Shown here piece by piece: positions 1 to 9,623 of a stretch of 64,000 bases of DNA (position 1 is the stretch's first letter; the number at the start of each line of letters is the position of its first letter). This DNA is from Mesoflavibacter profundi (GTDB taxonomy: Bacteria; Bacteroidota; Bacteroidia; Flavobacteriales; Flavobacteriaceae): assembly GCF_014764305.1 (NCBI RefSeq), contig NZ_CP061703.1, forward strand, positions 2,895,501-2,959,500, given 5' to 3'. The notes under the pieces were generated by a model that was not told the DNA's origin, did not search any database, and saw only the letters and a program-made list of their open reading frames with translations. The translations under genes were made by a program, and so were the position numbers.

Positions 1-1828
1 CTTGGTATCGTTTTGGTTTTGCTGCGTGATAACCGCCTAAAGCATTATGGAAATAACTTGCTTTTGCGCCACCAGAAGTTATATCAAAAACTCTGTAATT
101 AGAATCGTCTTTTAGGATTTGTAAATCGGCTTTATTAGCTTGATATGGACGTTCCATTTTAATTTTAGATACAAAATCCTCATTGTTAACATAACGTCTA
201 TCTACACTTACAAGATCTACAACAATAAGAACAGCAAACGCAAGAATAACTTTAGTTTCACTAACTTTTTTCTTTAAGAATAAATAGATAATTCCTGCGG
301 AAAGCAATACGAAAATCAACGTTCTAAATGTATCCATTGTTAAGAAACTAGCACGATCTTCACGCAACGCATCTACAAATTCTTGACCGTAATTTTGACG
401 ATAATAACCGTCGTTACCACCAACAAAATCGAATATTCCAAATAACTTTCCTAACAAAATAAGAACAGTAAAACCAGCAGTAATCATAGTGGTTTTCTTT
501 AATGCGTTAAGCTTTTCTTCATCATTAGAAAAATTATTAAACAATCTAACCAATGCAAAAATCGCTAACACAGGAATACACAACTCTAAAATAACTTGAA
601 TTGAGCTTACTGCTCTAAATTTATTATAAAGCGGTACGACGTTTATAAAAAAGTCGGTTAAAAAGTCTAAATTCTTACCATAAGATAGAAGAAGTGATAA
701 AATAGTTCCGCCTAAAAGCCACCATTTTAAACGACCTTTTACTAAAAACATTCCTAAAACAAATAGAAAAATTACTACAGCACCAATGTATGCTGGCGCT
801 TCTACAATAGTTTGTTCTCCCCAATATGTTGGAGTGCTTTTTGCGTATTCTTTGGCTTCTACAGGTGATACGCCTCTATCTGTAAAAAACTTATACATTG
901 CTGAGTTTTCGCCCACATCTTCACCGCTTCCGCCACCATAAAATCTTGGAATAAATAGATTAAAACTTTCAATTATTCCATAACTATATTCTGTAATGTA
1001 TTCTTTACTTAAACCGTTTGTATTCGCTCTACTTGATCCGTCTGGATTAATGGTTAATTCAGATTTTCCGCGTGTACTTTCATTAACATAGTCCTTTGTG
1101 GCTAAAATATTTGTAGCATTAAGACCAATAGATAAAATTACGGCAACAACTAAAATACCAATAGACTTAAAATAATGTGGTAATTCTTGTTTTTTATATG
1201 CGTCTATTAAATATACTATTCCTAAAACTATAACTAGTAATAGTAAGTAATAAGTCATTTGATAGTGATTTGCAACAAGCTCTAATCCCATTGCAATTGC
1301 GGTTAATAAAAAACCAGCGATATATTTTTTTCTGAATGTGAGGATAATACCGCTTAACACTAAAGGCATATAAGCAATCGCATGCGCTTTACTATTGTGT
1401 CCAACGCCAAGTATTATGATTAGATAGGTTGAAAATCCAAACGCTAAAGCGCCTAATCCAGCTAATTTCCAATCTACTTTTAATACCAAAAGTAAAATAT
1501 AAAATCCTAAAAAGTAAAGGAATAAGTAATCTGCTGGTCTTGGTAAAAACCTAAGTGATAAGTCTAATTTTTTAATATAATTATTTGGGTATTTTGCACC
1601 TAATTGATAGGTTGGCATACCGCCAAATGCACTATTTGTCCAATAGGTTTCTTCTCCAGTTTCAGCTTTAAAATCTTTTTGCTGCTTTGCCATACCTTGG
1701 TAATGAACAATATCACTTTGGAAAATAGTTTTTCCTTGCAAAACAGGATTAAAATACAATAAGGCACAAGCAATAAAACTTACCAACACAATTATGTGTG
1801 GTAACATTTTTTTAAAAGAAAATTGCAT
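1..1828 (-). CDS. YfhO-family multi-pass membrane protein (3' end beyond window)
   Basis: This open frame starts at an ATG (complement of 1826-1828) and runs through the left edge without a stop, so only the first 609 or so residues are visible. The translation opens with a hydrophobic anchor, followed by a conserved luminal-type stretch that includes GKTIFQSDIVHYQGMAKQQ and TYWTNSAFGGMPTYQLGA. Many alternating transmembrane helices follow, and the last visible residues are a soluble stretch ending near YHAAKPKRYQ. This pattern matches the YfhO group of GT-C-like membrane proteins, which in Gram-positives help glycosylate cell-envelope polymers. In Flavobacteriia the substrate is unknown. It reads in the same direction as the DUF4834 gene just upstream (31 nt gap), so the two may share a transcript. 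Family assignment is from recognised sequence; function is inferred. Confidence 0.82.
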   Translation of the reverse strand, partial: MQFSFKKMLPHIIVLVSFIACALLYFNPVLQGKTIFQSDIVHYQGMAKQQKDFKAETGEETYWTNSAFGGMPTYQLGAKYPNNYIKKLDLSLRFLPRPADYLFLYFLGFYILLLVLKVDWKLAGLGALAFGFSTYLIIILGVGHNSKAHAIAYMPLVLSGIILTFRKKYIAGFLLTAIAMGLELVANHYQMTYYLLLLVIVLGIVYLIDAYKKQELPHYFKSIGILVVAVILSIGLNATNILATKDYVNESTRGKSELTINPDGSSRANTNGLSKEYITEYSYGIIESFNLFIPRFYGGGSGEDVGENSAMYKFFTDRGVSPVEAKEYAKSTPTYWGEQTIVEAPAYIGAVVIFLFVLGMFLVKGRLKWWLLGGTILSLLLSYGKNLDFLTDFFINVVPLYNKFRAVSSIQVILELCIPVLAIFALVRLFNNFSNDEEKLNALKKTTMITAGFTVLILLGKLFGIFDFVGGNDGYYRQNYGQEFVDALREDRASFLTMDTFRTLIFVLLSAGIIYLFLKKKVSETKVILAFAVLIVVDLVSVDRRYVNNEDFVSKIKMERPYQANKADLQILKDDSNYRVFDITSGGAKASYFHNALGGYHAAKPKRYQ

Positions 1829-1859
1829 AAATAATTATAAGATTGAATGAGGTTGAAAA

Positions 1860-2111
1860 TTACTCAATTTCTTCGTAATCTACATACTCGCCAACATTTT
1901 TATTTGAAGATTTGTTTTCAGGCATTTTGTCTATGGTCACTTCACCTTCTTTTCTTAAAGGTTCTTTTCTTTGCTGGTTAAAAGCTCCACCAAAACGTTC
2001 TTCAGCTTTTTTAGCAGCATATTTAAATAATACAGGAGCAAAAATTCTGGATAGAATTTTTATTCCATAGTAAATCAACAATATAATAAGTATGGTTCTC
2101 AATAAACCCAT
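1860..2111 (-). CDS. DUF4834-type small membrane protein
   Basis: The protein has 83 residues when started at the internal methionine of MGLLRTILIILLIYYG. The open frame extends 11 codons further upstream to 2144, but this start places the hydrophobic helix at the N-terminus, as in relatives. One transmembrane helix (about residues 3-20) is followed by a basic/amphipathic part containing FAPVLFKYAAKKAEERFGG and an acidic tail ending in DYEEIE. This matches the small Bacteroidota family I know as DUF4834, whose function is not known. It lies directly upstream of the YfhO-like gene on the same strand. Confidence 0.7.
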   Translation of the reverse strand: MGLLRTILIILLIYYGIKILSRIFAPVLFKYAAKKAEERFGGAFNQQRKEPLRKEGEVTIDKMPENKSSNKNVGEYVDYEEIE

Positions 2112-2195
2112 AATTCTAATTTTAACTAAAATACAAAAATACAATTCTATAGCTTTTATTTAGGGTTTTAATACCTAAAAAAAATATAAAATCTC

Positions 2196-2203
2196 TATAT
2201 TTG
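2196..2203 (+). promoter_or_regulatory. Candidate -7 box (TATATTTG) for the outer-membrane protein gene
   Basis: TATATTTG matches the Bacteroidota primary-sigma -7 consensus TAnnTTTG and sits 17 nt before the ATG at 2221. I see no convincing TTTG -33 box at the usual 19-21 nt distance, so this is a half-supported promoter. Confidence 0.4.
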
Positions 2204-2220
2204 AATTTAAACAATTAACT

Positions 2221-3276
2221 ATGAATAACCCTAAAAACTACTTAACATTAGTCTTACTATTGTTTAGTTTTACTGCTTTTGCGCAATATACTGATGTAAT
2301 AAACTCTAATAGACCTGGAGAATCCAAAAGTGCTTTTGCTGTTGGTAAAAATGTTGGTCAAATAGAAGCTGGACCTTTTACTGTTAAAGATGAACACACG
2401 CCATTAAAGACTGAAGCTAAAGGTTTTGGGATAGACTTTGCATTGCGTTATGGCTTGCTTTGGGAAGAATTAGAAATTAATATAGAAGGTAATTATCAAA
2501 ATGATACGTTTAAAGATAATAGGTCTGAATTTTCTCCTCAAGAAATTAAACGTTCAAATTTTAAAAATTTAGCATTAGGTGCTAAATACTTAGTCTATGA
2601 TCCTTATAAAAATAGAGAGGAAGAAAAACCTAATTTATATAGTTATCACGCTAATAAAAAGTTTAAATGGCGTAATCTAATACCAGCAGTTGCAGTTTAT
2701 GGTGGTGTAAATTATGATGCCGAAAATAATGTTTACGTACCTTACACTAATCCTTTTACAAAACCGTATTACGAAGGTGGTGTTAACTTTAAAGCTATGG
2801 TTGCAACACAAAACAATTTTAGTAGCGGTTGGGTATTAGTTACCAATTTTTTAATGGAACGCATTAGTACAGACTATTCTAGTTTTCAATATATAATTAC
2901 ATTAACAAAAGCTATAAACGAGCAATTTGTTTTGTTTGGAGAAACACAAGGAATAAGTGGTGATTATTATGCTGATAACTTATTTAGATTTGGTGGCGCT
3001 TATTTATTTGGTAAAGATTTTCAGTTAGATACTGCGGTTACTTTTAATACTAAAGATACACCTTCTGTATTCAGTTTAAATTTTGGAGCATCTTACCGAT
3101 TAGATTTTCATAAAGATCCTCAAGTAGATAACGGTACAAATGCTATGGATGAATATGAAAGAAGAGCTAATAAAAAACGTAACAAAAAGAATAAAAATAA
3201 AGATGGTGACGACTCACCAGACGATACTGGAAAGCGTAAAAAAGAAACGCAAGTAATTGATTTTGATGACGAATAA
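2221..3276 (+). CDS. Outer-membrane transporter-like beta-barrel (phenol MetA-like)
   Basis: This 351-residue protein has a clear signal peptide ending in TAFA-Q (cleavage near residue 21). The mature part is made of alternating aromatic and polar strands (for example FGIDFALRYGLLWEELEINIEGNY and FRFGGAYLFGKDFQL) and includes the SNRPGE start motif typical of Bacteroidota transporter proteins related to the MetA phenol-degradation family. A long basic/acidic tail follows the barrel (about residues 300-351, rich in Lys, Asn and Asp), which is unusual for a barrel C-terminus and is probably periplasmic. The GNAT-like gene follows after 14 nt and is probably co-transcribed. No substrate can be inferred. 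Confidence 0.7.
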   Translation: MNNPKNYLTLVLLLFSFTAFAQYTDVINSNRPGESKSAFAVGKNVGQIEAGPFTVKDEHTPLKTEAKGFGIDFALRYGLLWEELEINIEGNYQNDTFKDNRSEFSPQEIKRSNFKNLALGAKYLVYDPYKNREEEKPNLYSYHANKKFKWRNLIPAVAVYGGVNYDAENNVYVPYTNPFTKPYYEGGVNFKAMVATQNNFSSGWVLVTNFLMERISTDYSSFQYIITLTKAINEQFVLFGETQGISGDYYADNLFRFGGAYLFGKDFQLDTAVTFNTKDTPSVFSLNFGASYRLDFHKDPQVDNGTNAMDEYERRANKKRNKKNKNKDGDDSPDDTGKRKKETQVIDFDDE

Positions 3277-3290
3277 GCCACTTTAGTGTT

Positions 3291-4409
3291 ATGATTACTA
3301 TTAAAGAAGTAAATACAAAAGCAGATTACAAGTTATTTGTAAAATTTCCATTTACACTATATAAAGATTGTGAAAATTGGATTCCGCCAATAATAAGTCA
3401 AGAATTAGAAGTTTTTGATAAAACCAAAAATCCTGTTTTTAATGATGCTGAAGCTAAATTATTATTAGCATATAAAGACAATAAAGTTGTTGGACGTATT
3501 GCTGCAATTATAAATTGGTTAGAAGTAAATAAACAAGGTGAAAAGAAAATGCGCTTTGGATGGTTTGATTTCATAGATGATAAAACAGTAAGCAAAGCTT
3601 TAATTGAAGAAGTTATTAAAATAGGACAACAAAACAATTTAGAATTTGTTGAAGGTCCTGTTGGTTTTTCTAATCTTGATAAAGTTGGTGTTTTAACCGA
3701 AGGGTTTGATTACCCAAACGATATGATAACATGGTATAATTATCCTTATTATGCCTCACATTATGAAGCTTTAGGTTTTAATATCGAGAAAACTTATATA
3801 GAAAGTTCATTTAAATTTAGTAGTGTAGATCCTAAATCTTTTGGAAAAATACAAGATCTTATAAAACGTAGATACGGTTTAAAACCTTTAAATTTCACAA
3901 AAACAAAAGATATAATGCCTTATGTAGATAAGATGTTTGATCTTTTTAATTTAACCTACGCTAAGTTATCTTCTTTTGTTGAAATTACTGATATCCAAAA
4001 AGACTACTTTAAGAAAAAATATATTGGTTTTATTAACCCAGAATACATCAAATTTGTTGTAGACAAAGACGATAATTTAATTGCTTTTGCAATTGTAATG
4101 CCTAGATTTAATAAAGCCTTAAAAGCTATGAACGGAAAACTTTTCCCGTTTGGATTTTTAAAACTTTTAAAAGAAAAGAAAACCAGTAAAAGTGTGAATT
4201 TTTACTTAATTGGTGTTCATCCAGAATATCAAAATAAAGGTGTGCACGCCATTATTTTTAATGAGTATTATCCTATTTTTCAAGCTAGAGGAATTGAAGA
4301 TTGTTATCGTACACCAGAATTGGAAAATAACGAAGCTATTCAAAAGATTTGGAAAAATTTTAATCCTACAATCATTAAAAGACGAAGTACTTATAGAAAG
4401 GATTTATAA
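3291..4409 (+). CDS. GNAT-like acetyltransferase-fold protein
   Basis: This 372-residue protein belongs to a conserved Bacteroidota family. The N-terminal part contains ENWIPPIISQELEVFD and NPVF, followed by a strand-turn segment LLLAYKDNKVVGRIAAIIN typical of GNAT folds. The C-terminal third has a second GNAT-like motif, NFYLIGVHPEYQNKGVHAII, which resembles the acetyl-CoA binding loop (Q-x-x-G-x). This suggests two GNAT-like halves. Homologues are often mislabelled as GTP cyclohydrolase in databases, and I see nothing supporting that. The substrate is unknown. It is the last gene of the two-gene unit and is followed at once by a strong terminator. Confidence 0.65.
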   Translation: MITIKEVNTKADYKLFVKFPFTLYKDCENWIPPIISQELEVFDKTKNPVFNDAEAKLLLAYKDNKVVGRIAAIINWLEVNKQGEKKMRFGWFDFIDDKTVSKALIEEVIKIGQQNNLEFVEGPVGFSNLDKVGVLTEGFDYPNDMITWYNYPYYASHYEALGFNIEKTYIESSFKFSSVDPKSFGKIQDLIKRRYGLKPLNFTKTKDIMPYVDKMFDLFNLTYAKLSSFVEITDIQKDYFKKKYIGFINPEYIKFVVDKDDNLIAFAIVMPRFNKALKAMNGKLFPFGFLKLLKEKKTSKSVNFYLIGVHPEYQNKGVHAIIFNEYYPIFQARGIEDCYRTPELENNEAIQKIWKNFNPTIIKRRSTYRKDL

Positions 4410-4410
4410 A

Positions 4411-4445
4411 AAACAAAACCCGATTCTAACGAATCGGGTTTTTTA
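4411..4445. terminator. Bidirectional rho-independent terminator
   Basis: A perfect 10-bp stem AACCCGATTC / GAATCGGGTT (4417-4426 with 4431-4440) has a TAAC loop, an A-rich 5' flank and a T run 3'. It lies between the convergent GNAT-like gene (+) and the oxoamine synthase gene (-), so it may end both transcripts. Confidence 0.88.
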
Positions 4446-4473
4446 ATTTATGTATGTTGATAATCTAATTATA

Positions 4474-5733
4474 TTACTCTCCCATTGCTTTCATTACTGC
4501 TGCAGACATACGCTTGTATGTTCCGTTTTCTAATCTATCTCTAATAGCATCAAAAGCATCTAAAGTTTCATTTACATCTTCTAATGTATGAGTTGCTGTA
4601 GGAATCATACGTAATAATATTAATCCTTTTGGTATTACTGGATAAACTACTATAGAACAGAAAATACCATAGTTTTCTCTTAAGTCTTTTACTAATGCCA
4701 TAGCTTCTGGAATACTTCCGTTAAGATAAACAGGAGTTACACAGCTTTGTGTAGTACCTATATCAAAACCACGTTCTTTTAATCCAGATTGTAAAGCGTC
4801 TACAATTTTCCATAAGTTTTGTTTTAACTCAGGCATTGTACGTAACATATCTAAACGCTTTAAAGCACCTTCTACTAATTGCATCTGTAAAGACTTTGCA
4901 AACATTTGAGAACGTAAATTGTACTTTAAGTAGTCTATAATTTCTTGATCTGCAGCTATAAATGCTCCTGTACTAGCCATAGATTTTGCAAATGTTGCAA
5001 AGTACACATCAATATCGTCTTGCACGCCTTGCTCTTCTCCTGCTCCTGCTCCTGTAGCACCTAAAGTTCCAAAACCATGAGCATCGTCAACAAATAATCT
5101 AAAGTTGAATTTTTCTTTTAAAGCTACAATTTCTTTTAAACGTCCTTGTTCACCACGCATTCCAAACACACCTTCAGAAATCACTAAAATTCCTCCTCCA
5201 GTTTGCTCTGCCATTTTTGTAGCACGTTCTAAGTTTTTCTCTAAGCTTTCTATATCATTATGCTTGTAAGTAAAACGCTTTCCGTGATGTAATCTTACAC
5301 CATCTATAATACATGCATGTGCATCTACATCGTAAACAATTATATCGTCTTTAGATACTAATGCATCTACTGTAGACACCATACCTTGGTAACCAAAGTT
5401 TAATAAATAAGCAGCTTCTTTGTTAACAAACTCAGCTAATTCATTTTGTAGTTGTTCATGTAAATCTGTGTGACCAGACATCATTCTTGCTCCCATTGGG
5501 TAAGCAGATCCATATTTTGCAGCAGCTTCTGCATCTACTTTTCTTACTTCTGGATGATTAGCTAGACCTAAATAATCGTTGATACTCCAAGTAATTACTT
5601 CTTTTCCTTGGAATTTCATACGGTTAGAAATTTGACCTTCTAGTTTAGGAAACACAAAGTATCCTTCTGCTTGAGATGCCCATTTTCCTAACGGTCCTTT
5701 GTCTTTGTATATTTTTTCAAATAAATCTTTCAT
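4474..5733 (-). CDS. Alpha-oxoamine synthase: serine palmitoyltransferase / cysteate acyltransferase type
   Basis: This 419-residue fold-I PLP enzyme shows INDYLGLANHPEV, the Asp-His pair in FVDDAHGFG (D217, H219) that contacts the cofactor, and the Schiff-base lysine in YFATFAKSMASTG (K250). The family condenses an amino acid with an acyl thioester and includes KBL, BioF, HemA and SPT. The Bacteroidota-specific form with the N-terminal extension FEKIYKDKGPLGKWASQAEG is associated with sphingolipid or sulfonolipid synthesis. In Flavobacterium the equivalent enzyme class makes capnine precursors from cysteate, which matter for gliding. A cysteine-synthase-like PLP gene lies upstream on the same strand, but a terminator intervenes. 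The choice between serine and cysteate as substrate cannot be made from sequence alone. Confidence 0.78.
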   Translation of the reverse strand: MKDLFEKIYKDKGPLGKWASQAEGYFVFPKLEGQISNRMKFQGKEVITWSINDYLGLANHPEVRKVDAEAAAKYGSAYPMGARMMSGHTDLHEQLQNELAEFVNKEAAYLLNFGYQGMVSTVDALVSKDDIIVYDVDAHACIIDGVRLHHGKRFTYKHNDIESLEKNLERATKMAEQTGGGILVISEGVFGMRGEQGRLKEIVALKEKFNFRLFVDDAHGFGTLGATGAGAGEEQGVQDDIDVYFATFAKSMASTGAFIAADQEIIDYLKYNLRSQMFAKSLQMQLVEGALKRLDMLRTMPELKQNLWKIVDALQSGLKERGFDIGTTQSCVTPVYLNGSIPEAMALVKDLRENYGIFCSIVVYPVIPKGLILLRMIPTATHTLEDVNETLDAFDAIRDRLENGTYKRMSAAVMKAMGE

Positions 5734-5842
5734 CTTTAAATGATTATTAAGCCTATGGCTTGAGCTGTTATTATTTAGTTAGATTGGACAAAATTAGGCA
5801 ATTTTACTATTCTTGCATAATAAATTATCCAACTATTATTAA

Positions 5843-5884
5843 CAAAAAAAAGTTAACCTTAATGATTTTGCATTAAGGCTAACT
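5843..5884 (-). terminator. Terminator of the cysteine-synthase-like gene
   Basis: The hairpin pairs CCTTAATG (5857-5864) with CATTAAGG (5871-5878) and AGTTA (5851-5855) with TAACT (5880-5884), with one A-C mismatch and a 6-nt loop. Read on the minus strand it is followed by a run of eight T. It lies just downstream of the gene ending at 5902 and before the oxoamine synthase gene. Confidence 0.8.
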
Positions 5885-5901
5885 AATTTATTGGTTTTAT
5901 T

Positions 5902-6942
5902 TTATTTTACGTATTGTATGCTTTGTGAAGCTTCTTCGTTTTGACTATCAAAAAATCCTTGATCATTCATCCATTTATCACTATAGATTTTACTCATATA
6001 TCTTGATCCATGATCTGGAAATATTACTACCACATTATCTGTAGGTTTAAAATAATCGTCTTCATTTAATTGCTTAATAGCTTGTAAAGCTGCTCCAGAA
6101 GTGTAGCCTACAAATAATCCTTCTGTTAGAGCAATTTGTCGAGCTGTATGTGCACTTTCTTCATCTGAAACTTTTACAAATTGATCTATAGCATCAAAAT
6201 CTGTAGCAGTTGGTATTAAATTTTTACCTAAACCTTCGATTCTGTAAGGATAAATTTCATCTTTATCAAACTCACGTGTTTCGTGATATTTTTTAAGAAC
6301 AGATCCATAAGCATCAACACCAATTACTCTAATGTTAGGATTTTGTTCTTTTAAGTATTTTGCTGTTCCAGAAATTGTTCCTCCAGTTCCACTACAAGCA
6401 ACTAAATGGGTTATTTTACCGTCGGTTTGATTCCAAATTTCAGGTCCTGTAGAGTTGTAATGTGCATCAATATTTAATTGGTTAAAGTATTGATTTATGT
6501 AAACAGATCCTTTTATTTCTTCGTGTAAGCGTTTTGCTACTTGGTAATAACTTCTTGGGTCATCTGCACTTACATTTGCTGGACAAACGTAAACTTTTGC
6601 TCCCATGTTTTTTAACATATCGATCTTGTCTGCAGATGATTTTGAACTTACTGCTAAAATACAATCGTAACCTTTAATGACACTTACCATTGCTACACTA
6701 AATCCTGTATTTCCAGAAGTAGTTTCTATAATGGTATCACCAGGTTTAATTATACCTTGCTTTTCTGCTTGTTCAATAATGTAAAGTGCTATTCTATCTT
6801 TAGAAGAATGTCCTGGATTAAAAGCTTCTACCTTTGCTTGGTAATTACCTTTAAAATTAGACGTTAATTTATTTAGTTTAATCATTGGTGTATTGCCTAC
6901 TAGATCCAATACATTATCATAAACTTTTTTATTGTTTTCCAT
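5902..6942 (-). CDS. PLP-dependent cysteine synthase / cystathionine beta-synthase family enzyme
   Basis: This 346-residue fold-II PLP enzyme has the lysine motif NPGHSSKDR (K48), the substrate loop TTSGNTG (residues 74-80) and the phosphate-binding GTGGT (about 185-189). The C-terminal part, including [10 protein letters not shown] and [15 protein letters not shown], resembles the catalytic core of cystathionine beta-synthase more than CysK. There is no CBS regulatory domain. Activities in this family include beta-replacement of activated serine by sulfide, homocysteine or sulfite. Because its same-strand neighbour is an SPT-like acyltransferase, a role as cysteate synthase for capnine lipids is possible. 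Ordinary cysteine or cystathionine synthesis is the conservative alternative. Confidence 0.8.
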   Translation of the reverse strand: MENNKKVYDNVLDLVGNTPMIKLNKLTSNFKGNYQAKVEAFNPGHSSKDRIALYIIEQAEKQGIIKPGDTIIETTSGNTGFSVAMVSVIKGYDCILAVSSKSSADKIDMLKNMGAKVYVCPANVSADDPRSYYQVAKRLHEEIKGSVYINQYFNQLNIDAHYNSTGPEIWNQTDGKITHLVACSGTGGTISGTAKYLKEQNPNIRVIGVDAYGSVLKKYHETREFDKDEIYPYRIEGLGKNLIPTATDFDAIDQFVKVSDEESAHTARQIALTEGLFVGYTSGAALQAIKQLNEDDYFKPTDNVVVIFPDHGSRYMSKIYSDKWMNDQGFFDSQNEEASQSIQYVK

Positions 6943-7019
6943 AAACGCTGTTTAAAAGCTACTTATTTAAAATTAGTTTTTAATACTAAAACCTGACAAA
7001 AATAAGAATTTTTTATTTA

Positions 7020-9158
7020 TTATTGATTAATTCCTTCTAAATAGAATAAGAATGCATATTCTAAAGCTACTTCTTTTAAGGCTTCAAATCTTCCTGAAGC
7101 GCCGCCATGACCTGCATCCATATCAGTTTTAAGTAATAATAAATTTTTGTCTGTTTTTTGGTCTCTTAATTTTGCTACCCATTTTGCTGGTTCCCAATAT
7201 TGTACTTGGGAATCATGTAAACCTGTAGTTACCAATAAATTAGGGTAATTTATTTGTTGTACATTATCGTATGGCGAATAAGATTTTATGTAATTGTAGT
7301 AAATTTCTTTATTTGGATTTCCCCATTCGTCATATTCTCCTGTTGTTAAAGGTATACTATCATCTAGCATTGTTGTTACAACATCTACAAATGGTACAGC
7401 AGCAATTACACCATTATATAATTCTGGATTTAGATTTATAATTGCTCCCATTAATAATCCTCCTGCACTTCCACCCATTGCGTAAAGGTGTTTTGGTGAA
7501 GTGTATTTATTTTCAATTAAATATTTAGAACAGTCTATAAAATCTGTGAAAGTATTCATCTTTTTTAGAAGTTTTCCATCTTCATACCATGGTCTTCCTA
7601 AATATTCACTTCCGCGAATGTGAGAAATCACATAAATAAAACCTCTGTCTAATAAACTTAACCTTATTGTAGAAAAATAAGGATCTATGGTAGATCCATA
7701 ACTTCCATATGCATATTGCAGTACCGGATTAGTTCCATCTAATTTAATTCCTTTTTTGTACACAATAGACATAGGCACTTTAACTCCATCTCTTGCTATT
7801 GCCCATAAACGTTTAGATGTGTAATTATTTTTATCAAAATTTGAATCTAAAACTTCTTGTTCTTTTTTAACCGTTTTTTCTTTAGTCTTGAAATTGTAAT
7901 CTAATACAGAACTTGGATTAGTTAGAGAATTGAACGTATATCTTAAAAACTGACTGTCAAAATCTGGATTATTACCAATATTTGCGGTGTATGTTTCGCT
8001 TTTAAAATCTAAATAATAGTCTTCTTTTTTATCCCAACTTATTATTCTTAATTGGTTTAATCCGTTTTTACGTTCGTTAACTACTAAATAATCTTTAAAG
8101 ATTTCTATGTCTTCAATTAGCACCTCTTGTCTATGCGGAATAACATCTACCCAATTTTCTTTTAACGTATTGTTTTCATTTGTTTTCTGAACCTTAAAAT
8201 TGGTTGCTTTATCTTTATTAGTAATAATGTAAAAGCTATCGTTATAGTGCGCTATAGAATATTCTAAGTCTCTAACTCTTGGTTGAAAAACTTTGAATTG
8301 ATTGGTTGGTTGATTTGCAGGTAATATTTGATATTCTGAAGTTTGAGTACTAGAACTACCTATTATAATATACTTTCTTGATTTTGATTTGTATACATAG
8401 GTGTAAAATGTGTCGTCTTTTTCCTCAAAAACTAATTTATCATTATCTGAACTATCACCTAATTGATGCCTAAAAATCTTATCTGATCTTAAGGTTACAG
8501 GATCTTTTTTAGCATAAAAAATAGTCTTATTATCACTTGCCCAAGTAGAGCTTCCTGTTGTATTTTCAATTTTATCATTATAAACTTCTCCAGTAATTAG
8601 ATTTTTAACAAATATTGTATACTGTCTTCTACTTACTGTATCTACAGAAAAAGTTGCTAATGTATTATCCTCGCTAACTGAAAATCCTCCTAATTTAAAA
8701 TAAGCATGATCTTTAGCCAGTAGATTACAATCAAAAAGAATTTCTTCTTTAGCATCTAGAGTTTCCTTTTTTCGGGTATAAATTGGATAATCTTTACCTT
8801 CTTCAAATTTTGTAATATACCAATATCCATTAAATTTATATGGTACACTTTGGTCATCTTCTTTTATTCTAGATTTCATCTCTTCAAAAAGTGATTTTTG
8901 AAAAGCTTCTGTTGGTTTTAAAACAGCTTCTGTATAATTATTTTCTTCGGTTAGATAATTTAAAACGTCTTTATCTTCTCTTTGATTTAACCAATAATAA
9001 TCATCTATTCTTTGGTCGTTATGAATGGTAAGTGTTTTTGGGATTTTTTTAGCTATTGGCGCTTTTAAACTAGTGCTAGTTTCATTCATTTTTTGATCAT
9101 TTTTACAGGAAAAAACAAATGTAAAACTTAATAATGTAAGAGTAATTAGATTTTTCAA
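7020..9158 (-). CDS. S9 prolyl oligopeptidase / oligopeptidase B-like lipoprotein
   Basis: This 712-residue protease has a lipoprotein signal ending in FVFSC (Cys about residue 18), so it is probably anchored in the periplasm or outer membrane. After a beta-propeller region with repeated WAS/IFYAKKD-type blades comes an alpha/beta hydrolase domain. It has the nucleophile motif GGSAGG (Ser about 564), the Asp in GLHDSQV (about 649) and the His in DAGHGGASGR (about 684). The motif DGVKVPMSIVYKK before the hydrolase domain is typical of the PtrB/S9A family, which cuts short peptides after basic or prolyl residues. Length fits the family. It is divergent from ybaB/ebfC. Confidence 0.9.
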   Translation of the reverse strand: MKNLITLTLLSFTFVFSCKNDQKMNETSTSLKAPIAKKIPKTLTIHNDQRIDDYYWLNQREDKDVLNYLTEENNYTEAVLKPTEAFQKSLFEEMKSRIKEDDQSVPYKFNGYWYITKFEEGKDYPIYTRKKETLDAKEEILFDCNLLAKDHAYFKLGGFSVSEDNTLATFSVDTVSRRQYTIFVKNLITGEVYNDKIENTTGSSTWASDNKTIFYAKKDPVTLRSDKIFRHQLGDSSDNDKLVFEEKDDTFYTYVYKSKSRKYIIIGSSSTQTSEYQILPANQPTNQFKVFQPRVRDLEYSIAHYNDSFYIITNKDKATNFKVQKTNENNTLKENWVDVIPHRQEVLIEDIEIFKDYLVVNERKNGLNQLRIISWDKKEDYYLDFKSETYTANIGNNPDFDSQFLRYTFNSLTNPSSVLDYNFKTKEKTVKKEQEVLDSNFDKNNYTSKRLWAIARDGVKVPMSIVYKKGIKLDGTNPVLQYAYGSYGSTIDPYFSTIRLSLLDRGFIYVISHIRGSEYLGRPWYEDGKLLKKMNTFTDFIDCSKYLIENKYTSPKHLYAMGGSAGGLLMGAIINLNPELYNGVIAAVPFVDVVTTMLDDSIPLTTGEYDEWGNPNKEIYYNYIKSYSPYDNVQQINYPNLLVTTGLHDSQVQYWEPAKWVAKLRDQKTDKNLLLLKTDMDAGHGGASGRFEALKEVALEYAFLFYLEGINQ

Positions 9159-9224
9159 CTTTATTGTATTTAGCTTTTTTTAAAATTAATAAATTTGCTC
9201 CTATAATTTTAAAAAATAATAACC

Positions 9225-9548
9225 ATGTTTGGAGACCTTATGGGAATGATGGGTAAATTGAAAGAAACCCAAAAAAAAGTTGAAGAAACTAAAGCAAGAT
9301 TAAACACAGTATACGTTGACCAGAAAAGTAACGACAATTTATTACATGTCACATTAACTGCTAATAGAGAAATTAAATCTATTACTATTGATGAAAGTTT
9401 GTTACAGGACAAGGAACAATTAGAAGATTATTTAATCTTAACATTAAATAAAGCTATAGAAAAAGCGACTCAAGTACACGAAACAGAAGTTGCTGCTGTT
9501 GCTAAAGATGGTATGCCTAACATACCAGGAATGGACTTGTTTAAATAA
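9225..9548 (+). CDS. ebfC: YbaB/EbfC nucleoid-associated DNA-binding protein
   Basis: This 107-residue protein has the family layout: an N-terminal helix [26 protein letters not shown], a central sheet with [15 protein letters not shown], and a C-terminal helix of Lys/Glu-rich heptads ending in NIPGMDLFK. YbaB proteins form dimers that bind DNA without strong sequence preference, and they often accompany recombination genes. Here there is no recR or dnaX neighbour. The gene stands alone between the divergent peptidase gene and a terminator shared with the convergent ompA-like gene. Confidence 0.9.
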   Translation: MFGDLMGMMGKLKETQKKVEETKARLNTVYVDQKSNDNLLHVTLTANREIKSITIDESLLQDKEQLEDYLILTLNKAIEKATQVHETEVAAVAKDGMPNIPGMDLFK

Positions 9549-9570
9549 TTAACTTATTTTGTTTTAACAA

Positions 9571-9601
9571 AAAAAAGGAAGCTTTAAAAGCTTCCCTTTT
9601 T
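9571..9601. terminator. Bidirectional rho-independent terminator
   Basis: GGAAGCTTT (9577-9585) pairs with AAAGCTTCC (9587-9595); in practice the loop opens to about TTAAAA. A run of A lies 5' and a T run 3', so it can end both ebfC (+) and the repeat-OmpA gene (-). Confidence 0.85.
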
Positions 9602-9623
9602 ATATATTAAAAGTATACTAATT

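Noticed and set aside
3398-3637. Minus-strand open frame inside the GNAT-like gene
   Set aside because: It lies fully within a well-supported gene on the other strand and has no family pattern.
4474-6942. Single operon of the two PLP enzymes
   Set aside because: A convincing terminator with a T run lies between them on the transcribed strand.
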